This document shows, piece by piece, positions 6,381 through 13,820 of a stretch of 64,000 bases of DNA; the stretch's first letter is position 1, and each line of letters begins with the position of its first letter. The notes beneath the pieces are model-generated. The model did not search any database. It saw only the letters and a list, made by a program, of their open reading frames with translations, and was not told the DNA's origin. The translations under genes were made by a program, and so were the position numbers. Source of the DNA: Paracoccaceae bacterium (GTDB taxonomy: Bacteria > Pseudomonadota > Alphaproteobacteria > Rhodobacterales > Rhodobacteraceae); contig JAOHEK010000012.1 of assembly GCA_028097405.1 (NCBI GenBank), positions 1 to 64,000 on the forward strand. Direction: 5' to 3'.

Positions 6381-6579
6381 ATGCAGCAACACGCTGCGCT
6401 TTTGCCTCTTCGATGAATGAGACAAGTTCGGATTCAGACCAACGGGTCATCCCGCCGATTTTCACTGGCTGTGGGATACTCTTGTCTGCTGCCCTACGCC
6501 AAACTGTGGCGACACTACAGCCAAGTGCGGCTGCCGTGTCTCTTACCGACACTAGACGGTCTTGTGTTAGTGCATTCAT
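6379..6579 (-). CDS. AlpA-type HTH regulator / excisionase
   Basis: A 66-residue protein consists almost entirely of a MerR-like helix-turn-helix: RLVSVRDTAAALGCSVATVW, then QPVKIGGMTRWSESELVSFI. The 'GxxTRWxxxEL..(F/W)I' ending is the hallmark of AlpA/excisionase proteins that accompany P4-type integrases. They activate the integrase or act as recombination directionality factors. It lies between the integrase pair and the phage block, with 157 bp upstream that contain a nested palindrome (6693-6728). Confidence 0.85.
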   Translation of the reverse strand: MNALTQDRLVSVRDTAAALGCSVATVWRRAADKSIPQPVKIGGMTRWSESELVSFIEEAKAQRVAA

Positions 6580-6692
6580 TTTTCAACACCTCGTAGGCTG
6601 GCCAGAGGAGTTGATTGCCTTTACTCGGGCATTCAACGACCTATGACCGGTTTCGATGAATTGACCTTGAATGCATCGCCATACGATTGCAC

Positions 6693-6728
6693 CGATAGGC
6701 ATTTGTACAAATCGACGCCTACCTATCG
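6693..6728. promoter_or_regulatory. Nested palindrome upstream of the AlpA-like gene
   Basis: A perfect 12-bp palindrome ATTTGTACAAAT (6701-6712) lies inside an outer inverted repeat CGATAGG (6693-6699) / CCTATCG (6722-6728). It is about 114 bp ahead of the AlpA start and 9 bp from the stop of the gene upstream. Such nested symmetry suits a dimeric or tetrameric repressor operator. The outer arms could also be AlpA or integrase sites. Confidence 0.5.
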
Positions 6729-6736
6729 TTTTAAAA

Positions 6737-7405
6737 TTAGATCATTGTTTTTAAACTATTTTTATATGATTTTATGGTACTTTCTGTATCCCACTCTTCG
6801 CCTAACGCCTCAATCAAATCCCCTACGAAATTGAAAAACTCAGCGCCATCGCTTGCCTCAATCGGCGCGCGCTTCCCGGTCGTTCGATACCAGACACTTC
6901 GGGCGTTCTCGACTAGTTTAACTTTAGCCCAAGTTGAGTGATTCTTGGCTGGCCCAGATATCTTTGGCATTTCATCGGCAACGCGAATGGCATTATGAAT
7001 TGCAGAGTTTTCGCCACCATTGCTTATGCCCTCGACGAGATAGTCGAGCAGAATACCAATTTGATCGTAGCTTTTATAGGGCTCACCGTCGCTCGTAAAA
7101 AAAGAAACCTTGTGTTCATTCGTACAGTTATTTGAGAAATTGTGCTCCAGGGTGCGCGCAACGCTCGCATGCAGTCGGTCGAATGCGGCCCTAGCGTCTT
7201 CGAGCGCAATCTTTAGATTCTGCAAGTCTTTGGCTGTGGTTCTGCCAATTGCATCTTGATGATCTCCATCAAATATCCAGTCGCTTGTCAGAGGCAATAT
7301 ATCTGCTAGCCCAATCTTGATTTCCGTATTTGTGTACGTTTGGATAATCTTTAGGATGCGCATGACCTCCGGTGAGTTCCAGATTGCCGAAAGGTTGTCG
7401 CTCAT
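6737..7405 (-). CDS. Island hypothetical protein co-transcribed with the integrase
   Basis: A 222-residue acidic protein contains predicted helices (LQNLKIALEDARAAFDRLHA, IGILLDYLVEGISNGGE) and a C-terminal segment AEFFNFVGDLIEALGEEW. No catalytic motif or membrane segment is visible. Its start overlaps the integrase stop by 4 bp (7402-7405), so it is read from the same transcript. Genes in this position are often element-specific cargo. I do not recognise the family. Confidence 0.65.
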   Translation of the reverse strand: MSDNLSAIWNSPEVMRILKIIQTYTNTEIKIGLADILPLTSDWIFDGDHQDAIGRTTAKDLQNLKIALEDARAAFDRLHASVARTLEHNFSNNCTNEHKVSFFTSDGEPYKSYDQIGILLDYLVEGISNGGENSAIHNAIRVADEMPKISGPAKNHSTWAKVKLVENARSVWYRTTGKRAPIEASDGAEFFNFVGDLIEALGEEWDTESTIKSYKNSLKTMI

Positions 7406-8619
7406 CTCGCCAACCTTACAACTTCACCCGTCGCGCCTGTCACCATTGCTGCCCACCGGTCTAACGCCGCCGCCCGTTGCGGTAACTGTTCCGCTTGATT
7501 GTAGACGCGAGCAACAGCGCTAGGTGCCGATGCGCTTGCAGAATGGTTCAAGACCCTATCAGCTACGGATTCCTCCACCCCGGCGTTGACCATCGCCGTT
7601 GCAAACGCCGTTCGAATGTCGTGAAGCCGCCACGCCTCAAAGTCCTCGCCGAGAATACGATCAAGGCGCTTCTTAGCACGACTGAACCCCGATACTGGAG
7701 TGGTCCCTGTGGTGGTGAAAACCAGTTCCGCAATGGGCTTGGCTTTTTGCAGCGACCGAAGTTCTTGCAGCGCATGCTGAGAAAGGTGGGTTGTTTGCGG
7801 CTTGCCGTTCTTGGTGCGTGATCCCGGAAGGATTACCGTGGCTTTGTCCAAGTCAATGTCTGACCAGAGCCAGCTAACGACTTCACCACGTCTCAGGCAA
7901 GTTAGCATCAAAAGGCGGAGGCACGGCCCCCATATCGGACCCATTGAAAACGTTGCGGTCCAAATTTCCTGCACCTCGGAAATTGATAAAACGCGTTCGC
8001 GGATGGCTTCTTTTGTGGCGCGGGGAATTCCCGCTCCGATGTCATTCGCGATGTAGCCGCGTGACCATGCCCACCGGCTGAATGCTAGAAGCGCGGTTCG
8101 AATACGATTGGCGTAGACCTTGCTACCCGTCGCAGCTTTTGCATCGATAGCCGATTGAAGGTCTGCTTTGGTAAGTTCGGTGATCGAAATTTCGAGGTGT
8201 TTTTCCAGCGACTGATTAAGCTGACGCCGACGTTCCCGTCGCGTACGGAGATTCGAAAGGTGAAGTCGCTCATAGGCTTCCAGTGCTTCTTCCACTGTGA
8301 CACGGCGAGCCTCGGCTGCTTCATCTTCCAATCGCTTCGCCGCTGCTAGCGCCACCCGGTCAATTCCTTGAGCCGCTTCGGCTTCCAACTGTAATGCCTG
8401 CTCGCGTGCCTCCGAAAGACTGACGGGTTCGGGCCAAGCGCCAAGTGTGTGCTTGCGCTTTGGTCCGCCCCTAATGCGCTTCTCGTACATCCAAACGGCA
8501 TTCCCGTAAGCCGATAACCTGAACCGGAGGCCAGGGCGCTTAGTGTCTGAGATTTCTAACCGGCCTTTATCAGGTGACTTGAGACTTCTCAGGTAACGAT
8601 CAGTGAGTTCCTTCTTCAT
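7402..8619 (-). CDS. P4-type tyrosine site-specific integrase
   Basis: This 405-residue integrase catalyses recombination between the element and the tRNA-Trp site. The N-terminus (LTDRYLRSLKSPDKGRLEIS, GLRFRLSAYGNAVWMYEKR) is the DUF4102-like arm-binding domain. A SAM-like core-binding domain follows (about residues 100-185), then the catalytic domain with LTCLRRGEVV (first Arg), LHDIRTAFAT (His-x-x-Arg) and VARVYNQ (nucleophile Tyr). The length is normal. It is transcribed away from the attachment scar 180 bp upstream, the usual position for a tRNA-targeting integrase. Confidence 0.93.
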   Translation of the reverse strand: MKKELTDRYLRSLKSPDKGRLEISDTKRPGLRFRLSAYGNAVWMYEKRIRGGPKRKHTLGAWPEPVSLSEAREQALQLEAEAAQGIDRVALAAAKRLEDEAAEARRVTVEEALEAYERLHLSNLRTRRERRRQLNQSLEKHLEISITELTKADLQSAIDAKAATGSKVYANRIRTALLAFSRWAWSRGYIANDIGAGIPRATKEAIRERVLSISEVQEIWTATFSMGPIWGPCLRLLMLTCLRRGEVVSWLWSDIDLDKATVILPGSRTKNGKPQTTHLSQHALQELRSLQKAKPIAELVFTTTGTTPVSGFSRAKKRLDRILGEDFEAWRLHDIRTAFATAMVNAGVEESVADRVLNHSASASAPSAVARVYNQAEQLPQRAAALDRWAAMVTGATGEVVRLAR

Positions 8620-8634
8620 TCAACATCGCTCCGT

Positions 8635-8715
8635 GGGGGACACATGGGGGACAATTCCCGCAAGATTGCCTGATATCGTGTGAGACGACTTTAGATAGCC
8701 ACGGGCTAGGGGACA
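8635..8715. promoter_or_regulatory. Three GGGGACA direct repeats upstream of the integrase
   Basis: GGGGGACA occurs at 8635-8642 and 8646-8653, an 11-bp spacing, and GGGGACA again at 8709-8715. All are in the same orientation, between the integrase start and the tRNA scar. Short direct repeats here are the usual form of integrase arm-type sites. They could also regulate the integrase promoter. Confidence 0.4.
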
Positions 8716-8802
8716 ACATTAAATTCTGCAAAATCAGTTGTTTTTGACAAGACAAGCCGACGACTTGCGACAGATTGAGATTGACTGAAAATGTAATGTA
8801 TC

Positions 8803-8852
8803 ACGGTCTCCAAAACCGTAGGTCGTGGGTTCGAGCCCCTCCGCCCCTGCCA
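8803..8852 (+). tRNA. 3' fragment of tRNA-Trp (CCA anticodon): attachment-site scar, not functional
   Basis: The segment contains the anticodon arm (ACGGT, loop CTCCAAA, ACCGT; anticodon CCA at 8810-8812), the T-arm with TTCGAGC, the 3' acceptor strand CGCCCCT, discriminator G and an encoded CCA. Nothing upstream resembles the matching 5' acceptor AGGGGYG, the D-arm or position 8, so the gene is truncated at its anticodon stem. tRNA-Trp normally precedes secE in proteobacteria, and here secE follows 585 bp later, so this is the original 3' end displaced by integration. Confidence 0.85.
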
Positions 8853-9090
8853 CTAAGATCAATACCTTACCGGACAATTTCATCCCCAAACGCCAAGTAT
8901 TCTATCCTGTGGGGCCATTAGGCGTTGGATTTAGCGTCGTTTAACTTGACTTGCCGTGCTCGGCTCGCCCTTCTTCACACGTTGATTTATTAATCTTGAG
9001 GCAGCCACGCGTGACATTTGTCCAGACTTTTTGGTTCAAGGTCTGCAAGCACGCGTCGATCCGTACTTTTACCGAGGTTAGACAAAGCCA

Positions 9091-9270
9091 ATGAGCGAAC
9101 GATACGAACGCCACCGCCAAGCCTGGACACATGAAGAAATTCAAAAGTTACGTATGTTGGCGACAAAGGGGATGAGTTTAAAGGCGATTGCCAAAGCGCT
9201 GATGCGTTCTGAGGAATCGACTAAGAACAGGGCAAAGCAAGACAAGTTGAAAATCCAAAAGATGCGCTGA
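9091..9270 (+). CDS. Small SANT/Myb-like helix-turn-helix protein
   Basis: A 59-residue protein reads RHRQAWTHEEIQKLRMLATK, then GMSLKAIAKALMRSEESTKN. The pattern 'W..EEi..L..La..G.s...IA..L.RSe.s...rA' is a SANT/Myb-type HTH like that of small GcrA- or transposon-type DNA-binding proteins. A GAGG lies 13 bases ahead of the ATG. It sits between the attachment scar and secE. The coding potential looks genuine; the target is unknown. Confidence 0.6.
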   Translation: MSERYERHRQAWTHEEIQKLRMLATKGMSLKAIAKALMRSEESTKNRAKQDKLKIQKMR

Positions 9271-9436
9271 ATCCCCGTAGACCTGTCGCGGTATCGTGTC
9301 CCCGCAGGTTCCGATACCTTGGGCGCTTGGGCCACAGATCACGCCTGATCTCATCCAAGGCACATCCATTGCTTTGCAAGGGTTGAAACCGGCGTGCGAA
9401 GCGCGTATCTGCCCTGAAACGCTAAAGGATGGGACC

Positions 9437-9634
9437 ATGGCCCTGACAAATCCACTTCAGTTTATCCAGCAAGTCCGCGCCGAGGTCTCGAAGGTCATTT
9501 GGCCAAGCCGCCGCGAAGTTGTCCTGACGTCTGCAATGGTCTTTGCACTGGCCATGGTGACAGCCGCGTTTTTCTTCCTGATCGATTTTCTCATCCGTCA
9601 AGGCCTTCAAGGCATCCTGACGTATTTCGGCTAA
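9437..9634 (+). CDS. secE: Preprotein translocase subunit SecE
   Basis: The 65-residue single-span SecE clamps the SecY halves in the inner-membrane translocon. The amphipathic start FIQQVRAEVSKVIWPSRREV contains the conserved 'EvxKViWPsrxE' signature. One transmembrane helix follows (FALAMVTAAFFFLIDFLI). ATG 9437 gives the short alphaproteobacterial form; the frame is open upstream, but those residues are not SecE-like. A terminator separates it from nusG, so the pair may be partly uncoupled. Confidence 0.95.
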   Translation: MALTNPLQFIQQVRAEVSKVIWPSRREVVLTSAMVFALAMVTAAFFFLIDFLIRQGLQGILTYFG

Positions 9635-9739
9635 CGAGGCCTCAGACCTCTGTTTAAACCTGCCGCTCGGACCATAGCATTCAGGCGCTGAGGAATGCGC
9701 CCAGTTGCCAGAACCAGCGATTCCGTCAAGCTAAGATAC

Positions 9740-9766
9740 AAGCGGCCTTCGTGCCGCTTTTCTTTT
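9740..9766 (+). terminator. Intrinsic terminator after secE
   Basis: AAGCGGC (9740-9746) pairs with GCCGCTT (9753-9759) around a CTTCGT loop and is followed by TTCTTTT. It lies in the 247-bp gap between secE and nusG, so nusG either depends on read-through or has its own promoter in 9767-9881. Confidence 0.75.
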
Positions 9767-9881
9767 GCGGTTGAAATCCCAGACAAGGAACGGTATCGAC
9801 CCGGCCTATAAGGCGTGCACATGTTGCACGCCGCATTTCATTCTGGCGGGCAGTTTCCCGCGGTTGAGAAGGATAAAAGCC

Positions 9882-10415
9882 ATGGCGAAACGCTGGTATT
9901 CGGTGAGTGTATTGTCGAACTTCGAAAAGAAGGTCGCTGAACAAATTCGTCATTCGGTTGAAGAAGCCAAGTTGGAAGAACAGATCGAAGAAGTTCTGGT
10001 CCCCACAGAAGAAGTCATCGAAATTCGCCGCGGTAAGAAAGTCACCGCCGAACGCCGCTTTATGCCCGGCTATGTTCTGGTGCGGATGGAAATGTCGGAC
10101 GAAGGCTATCACCTGATCAACTCAATCAACCGCGTCACCGGTTTCTTGGGCCCTCAGGGTCGCCCGATGCCCATGCGTGACGCCGAGGTTAATCAGATTC
10201 TCAACCGCGTTGAAGAAGGCGAAAGCGCGCCGAAACTGTTGATTTCCTTCGATGTTGGCGAACAGGTCAAAGTCAACGAAGGCCCCTTCGAAGATTTCGA
10301 CGGTACCGTGGAAGAGGTTGACGAAGAACAACAGCGCCTCAAGGTTTCGGTGTCGATCTTTGGTCGTGCCACGCCGGTCGAACTGGAATTCACACAGGTT
10401 TCTAAGCAGAACTGA
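9882..10415 (+). CDS. nusG: Transcription termination/antitermination factor NusG
   Basis: This 177-residue NusG links RNA polymerase to Rho and to the ribosome. The NGN domain starts [20 protein letters not shown] and includes [14 protein letters not shown]. The C-terminal KOW domain contains [23 protein letters not shown] 9882 is chosen because RWYxV is the conserved start; the frame is open about 40 codons further upstream. It follows secE as in most proteobacteria, but rplK, normally next, is 4.4 kb away. Confidence 0.96.
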   Translation: MAKRWYSVSVLSNFEKKVAEQIRHSVEEAKLEEQIEEVLVPTEEVIEIRRGKKVTAERRFMPGYVLVRMEMSDEGYHLINSINRVTGFLGPQGRPMPMRDAEVNQILNRVEEGESAPKLLISFDVGEQVKVNEGPFEDFDGTVEEVDEEQQRLKVSVSIFGRATPVELEFTQVSKQN

Positions 10416-10587
10416 TTATGGTGTAAGTTCGGCGAAATCTTGGTCGTTCTGATTTCCTTTTTGCCAAGCAATATTGTCGTCACGCAACCGATGCGGTTCG
10501 GGCACACGCCGCACCAATAGACCCCATGGACATTTCGGTTCATTAAGCTTTGCGTGATATGCTTCTGCTGAAAGCAGGAGCAGACTT

Positions 10588-11595
10588 TTGGAATTCCTAA
10601 CCAGCATCTTGGCCAGCCTCCAAGGCACGTTTTTCGGCATGAGTTCGCGATTGGCAGTGCTGTTTCTCGCGGCGACTGTTGTGCTTGTTCTGGTGCTTTG
10701 GGTGATCCGTGGGCGCCCCGGTCGGTTTTTCGATTACCTCTTGCCGAAAGAAGTCTATCTTCACCGGTCTAACCTGATCGATATCCAAATCTTTTGCGTT
10801 AACCTTGTTCTTGCGGTCCTCGGGGTCCTCAGTGCCGTGGTATTTACAACCCTTGTCGCCGCTGCGACGTTGACGCAACTGATCGAACTTGCTGGGCATC
10901 GGCCGTCGCTGCCCGAGGTGACTTGGGTTCGCAGTGCGGCGGCCACACTCATCATCGTTCTAACCAAGGACTTCTGTAAGTATTGGGCCCATTGGTTTCA
11001 TCACGAAAGCCGGATTCTTTGGCCGTTTCACGCCTTGCATCATTCGGCAGAAGTGCTGACTCCGTTGACGGCCCAGCGCAACCATCCCGTATTTTTACTA
11101 ATCCGGAGTGTGATTTACAGCCTCCTTCTTGGTTTGGCGACAGGGTTGATGCTGTTCCTTTTGATCGGCGAAATCGACTTGCTAACGATTGGCGGTGCGA
11201 ACGCTGGCTACTTCCTGTTCAATCTGTTCGGAGCAAACCTGCGCCACAGCCATGTCTGGCTCAGCTACGGCCCGGTTATCGAGCACATCTTCATTTCTCC
11301 GGCACAACATCAGATCCACCACTCTATTGAAAAGCGGCATTTCAATAAAAACTATGGCGAAGTGTTTGCGATCTGGGATTGGATGTTCGGTACTCTCTAC
11401 GTTCCAAAAGGATACGAAGACCTGACGTTTGGGCTGGCAGATGCAAAAGGCCGCCCTGTCGAACAACCGCACACAAATTTGGTGAATGCACTGGTCCTTC
11501 CGTTCGCCGAAAGCCTAAGCGAAGTCACGGGTATCAAGTTTCAAAAACGCGGTACATCGCAGCCGTCAAAGTCCGCGTCCGGGGTCGATAAGTGA
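10588..11595 (+). CDS. Fatty acid hydroxylase / sterol desaturase superfamily membrane protein
   Basis: This 335-residue polytopic membrane di-iron oxygenase-like protein has the three histidine boxes of the superfamily: HWFHH, HALHH and HQIHH, plus RHSHVW, in hydrophobic surroundings with about five transmembrane segments. The family hydroxylates or desaturates lipid chains or sterol-like rings; the substrate here cannot be deduced. The start is TTG 10588, eight bases behind AGGAG. It is the first gene of a four-gene plus-strand run and overlaps the acyltransferase by four bases, so a lipid- or envelope-modifying pathway is likely. Confidence 0.85.
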   Translation: MEFLTSILASLQGTFFGMSSRLAVLFLAATVVLVLVLWVIRGRPGRFFDYLLPKEVYLHRSNLIDIQIFCVNLVLAVLGVLSAVVFTTLVAAATLTQLIELAGHRPSLPEVTWVRSAAATLIIVLTKDFCKYWAHWFHHESRILWPFHALHHSAEVLTPLTAQRNHPVFLLIRSVIYSLLLGLATGLMLFLLIGEIDLLTIGGANAGYFLFNLFGANLRHSHVWLSYGPVIEHIFISPAQHQIHHSIEKRHFNKNYGEVFAIWDWMFGTLYVPKGYEDLTFGLADAKGRPVEQPHTNLVNALVLPFAESLSEVTGIKFQKRGTSQPSKSASGVDK

Positions 11596-12677
11596 ACAAG
11601 GGCCTTTCGATATGGCTTGATGTGATCCGGGTGGCGGCGACGCTGATCGTGGTCATTTCGCACTGGGCTTATCCACGCTTCACCGAGGGTCGGTATGGGG
11701 TCGTGCGCGACTGGAACTTGGGCAGCGACGCTGTCATCATCTTCTTTGTCATCTCAGGCTGTGTCATCGCCTATGCAGCGGGGCGTGACAAAAGCCCATT
11801 GCTTTTCGCCTTCAACAGATTGACCCGCCTTTGGACAGTACTGATCCCCGCACTTGTCCTCACTTGGGTGTTCGACAATGTTGGCGTGCGGATCGATGAA
11901 ACTGCGTATCCAACTGGCTTTTATGTCCCTCATCCAGTGGGTGAGTTCTTTTCGCGGGGCATCTCGTTTTCAAACCAATGGACATCTCTGGGTCGCCTCA
12001 GACTTGGCACAAACGGTCCGCTATGGTCGCTCAGTTACGAAGCAGCCTATTACTCTCTCTTTGGAATTGCGATTTTCACCAGCGGTGTATTGCGGCTGAT
12101 ACTCTTGGCGACTGCGGCTCTTATCTTTGGCGTGAACGCCCTTCTTCTGATGCCAGCTTGGCTCATGGGGGTTGTGCTTTGGAACCGTGTTAAAGACGGC
12201 CACGCCGAACAGATGTCCAAGAAAACGGCCATCGTTGCGGCCATAGGTGCACCCCTGGCTTATGTCGCGTGTCATATCCTCCATGTGCCCGAGATTCTGT
12301 TGGCCATTACCGCGAATGCGCTTGGTGTTGCCGATGCGCGCAGCGTTGTCGGGTTTTCTGACGAAGCGATCTGGAATGCCATCATCGGTCTTTTAACAAT
12401 GATCCACGTCTTGGGGATGGCGCGGCTTTTAAAGACGGACTTTGCAGGCGCAAAAATCATCCGCTGGTGCGCTGGTGCCAGTTTTTCAATCTATGTCACG
12501 CACTACCCTGCACTCCATCTTTTGGATGCCATACTAGGCGATATCGCAGGTCGGGATGCCCTGTTGCTGGTAGGAGCGATTGTGGTTGGGTTTGCATTTG
12601 CGTCAGTGTTCGAACGACCAATCCGGTGGTTCCGCCATGCGCTTTGGCCCCGACAAAGCGCAAGCAGCCCTGGCTGA
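11592..12677 (+). CDS. Acyltransferase 3 family membrane protein
   Basis: This 361-residue integral membrane O-acyltransferase-like protein has the family pattern: LDVIRVAATLIVVISHWAYP, with the putative catalytic His in the first helix, then VIIFFVISGCVIAYA, LTRLWTVLIPALVL, WSLSYEAAYYSLFGI and FSIYVTHYPALHLLDAI near the end. About ten membrane helices are present. Members transfer acetyl or other acyl groups to glycans or lipids. It starts at GTG 11592 within the stop of the hydroxylase-like gene (GTGA), so the two are co-translated. Confidence 0.85.
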   Translation: MNKGLSIWLDVIRVAATLIVVISHWAYPRFTEGRYGVVRDWNLGSDAVIIFFVISGCVIAYAAGRDKSPLLFAFNRLTRLWTVLIPALVLTWVFDNVGVRIDETAYPTGFYVPHPVGEFFSRGISFSNQWTSLGRLRLGTNGPLWSLSYEAAYYSLFGIAIFTSGVLRLILLATAALIFGVNALLLMPAWLMGVVLWNRVKDGHAEQMSKKTAIVAAIGAPLAYVACHILHVPEILLAITANALGVADARSVVGFSDEAIWNAIIGLLTMIHVLGMARLLKTDFAGAKIIRWCAGASFSIYVTHYPALHLLDAILGDIAGRDALLLVGAIVVGFAFASVFERPIRWFRHALWPRQSASSPG

Positions 12678-12717
12678 TCTAAACGCTCTGTTAAGCATGT
12701 CATCTTAATCCTTGGGC

Positions 12718-13137
12718 ATGATCCCTTGGCAGCAACATGTGCGCAATCTGTACCGGCTTTTGATGCCAACCTTGTTTCCGTCTTGGCGGTTCTTTGAACA
12801 GGTCGGCCCAAGCCCCCGGATCGAATATCGCACGAACTTAGACGCTAGCTGGCAATCGACGTCTCAGCTTCCTGATCGTCTTGGGCCTAAAGATTTGCTG
12901 CGCCGCCTTTTCTTCAGCCCAGCTTGGAACGAGCATCTTTTTCTTATCAGCACGGCGACCCGGCTCGCGGTTGATCCCATGCTTCATGACGTCACCGAAA
13001 TCAGGGCACGGCTTGCGCGTCGCCTTGGGCAAACCGGTGCCGAAACCTATCAGTTCCGAATTCTCTTCCTGTCGCGCGAGGGCGGCAAAATCGGCCAGTT
13101 CGTCATCTACGAAAGCACCGTGCAGTTGACGGGATGA
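12718..13137 (+). CDS. Hypothetical protein paired with HTTM-like membrane protein
   Basis: A 139-residue soluble-looking protein starts IPWQQHVRNLYRLLMPTLFP and contains RRLFFSPAWNEHLFLISTAT and FLSREGGKIGQFVIYES. A TTG lies two codons upstream of ATG 12718. It overlaps the next gene by ATGA. Proteins of this kind are encoded next to HTTM/VKGC-like membrane proteins, which suggests they form a unit. No catalytic motif is seen and no function is known. Confidence 0.6.
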   Translation: MIPWQQHVRNLYRLLMPTLFPSWRFFEQVGPSPRIEYRTNLDASWQSTSQLPDRLGPKDLLRRLFFSPAWNEHLFLISTATRLAVDPMLHDVTEIRARLARRLGQTGAETYQFRILFLSREGGKIGQFVIYESTVQLTG

Positions 13138-13808
13138 GCTTTGAGGTCGCGCTCCGCCTCGTGGAAATCGGTGTCAGCCTTGCGCTGATCCAACGGGCCT
13201 TTGAACACATACATAACGAGGCGAAACTTTTCCTGCCGCAGTTGATTCTGGCGATGCTGCTTCTATCCGGGCTGGCGTCTGGCCCGGCAGCATGGGGCCT
13301 CTGGGCGCTATGCCTCTGGCAGCTTTACCGCTTCCAAGGGGCCTACAACGGGGGCGCAGATAAACTGGCCATGCTCTGCCTGACCTGCCTTGCCGTTGCC
13401 CATGCCGCCCCCACACCGTTCTGGTCAGAAATGGCGCTGGCTTATTTGGCGGTGCAACTGGTTCTGTCCTACTTCATTTCCGGTTGGGTCAAACTGGGCA
13501 ACCCCGACTGGCGCTCGGGCGCAGCCCTGCGCGATGTCTTCGCGTTGTCGGCCTATCCTGTGGCGGGAAACCTGCGCGCAATCTCGGAACGTCAAAACCT
13601 CACCCTTTTTGCCAGTTGGGCCGTGATCGCCTTTGAAATCGCCTTCCCGTTCGCCCTAGCAAGCCCCGCTCTGTTGACGGGCGCCTTGGTCATCGCGGCG
13701 GGCTTTCATCTGTCAAACGCGATCCTGCTTGGGCTGAACCGTTTCTTTTGGATATGGCTCAGCGCTTTTCCGGCGCTAATCTGGTTTCAGGCGCGGATGT
13801 TTGTGTGA
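13134..13808 (+). CDS. HTTM / vitamin K-dependent gamma-carboxylase-like membrane protein
   Basis: A 224-residue protein has about six hydrophobic helices. The segment QLYRFQGAYNGGADKLAML matches the 'yqGGsDrl' motif of the HTTM domain shared by horizontally transferred transmembrane proteins and gamma-glutamyl carboxylases, and SGWVKLGNPDWRSGAAL matches the following conserved loop. It is shorter than classic HTTM proteins (300-500 residues), and the lumenal domain is missing. The 139-residue partner overlapping it may supply that part. The reaction is unknown. Confidence 0.65.
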   Translation: MSFEVALRLVEIGVSLALIQRAFEHIHNEAKLFLPQLILAMLLLSGLASGPAAWGLWALCLWQLYRFQGAYNGGADKLAMLCLTCLAVAHAAPTPFWSEMALAYLAVQLVLSYFISGWVKLGNPDWRSGAALRDVFALSAYPVAGNLRAISERQNLTLFASWAVIAFEIAFPFALASPALLTGALVIAAGFHLSNAILLGLNRFFWIWLSAFPALIWFQARMFV

Positions 13809-13820
13809 TCAAAAACACCC

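Larger units (their letters stand above)
1..8852. mobile_element. Right part of a genomic island / degenerate prophage integrated at tRNA-Trp
   Basis: The segment from the left edge to the tRNA-Trp scar carries a tyrosine integrase at its right end, an AlpA-like regulator, several compact phage-type genes, IS3-family relics and decayed genes. At 8853 and beyond the order becomes core (secE, nusG, rplK, rplA). Integrases of this family commonly use tRNA 3' ends; here the 3' half of tRNA-Trp is present without its 5' half, as expected at the attachment site distal to the reconstituted tRNA. The other boundary is outside the window, so the size of the element is unknown. No complete set of head, tail or lysis genes is visible, so a phage remnant or satellite-like element is more likely than an intact prophage. 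Confidence 0.85.

Noticed and set aside
8740-8852. Complete tRNA-Trp gene
   Set aside because: No 5' acceptor strand, D-arm or position 8-26 sequence precedes the anticodon stem.
8941-9144. Minus-strand gene of 67 codons
   Set aside because: Overlaps the better-supported plus-strand SANT-like frame, with no homology-like motif and no ribosome-binding site.
11669-11677. DnaA box (TTATCCACG), also at 53219-53227
   Set aside because: Single copies within coding sequences, far from an A+T-rich origin-like region; no cluster near dnaA or dnaN was seen.
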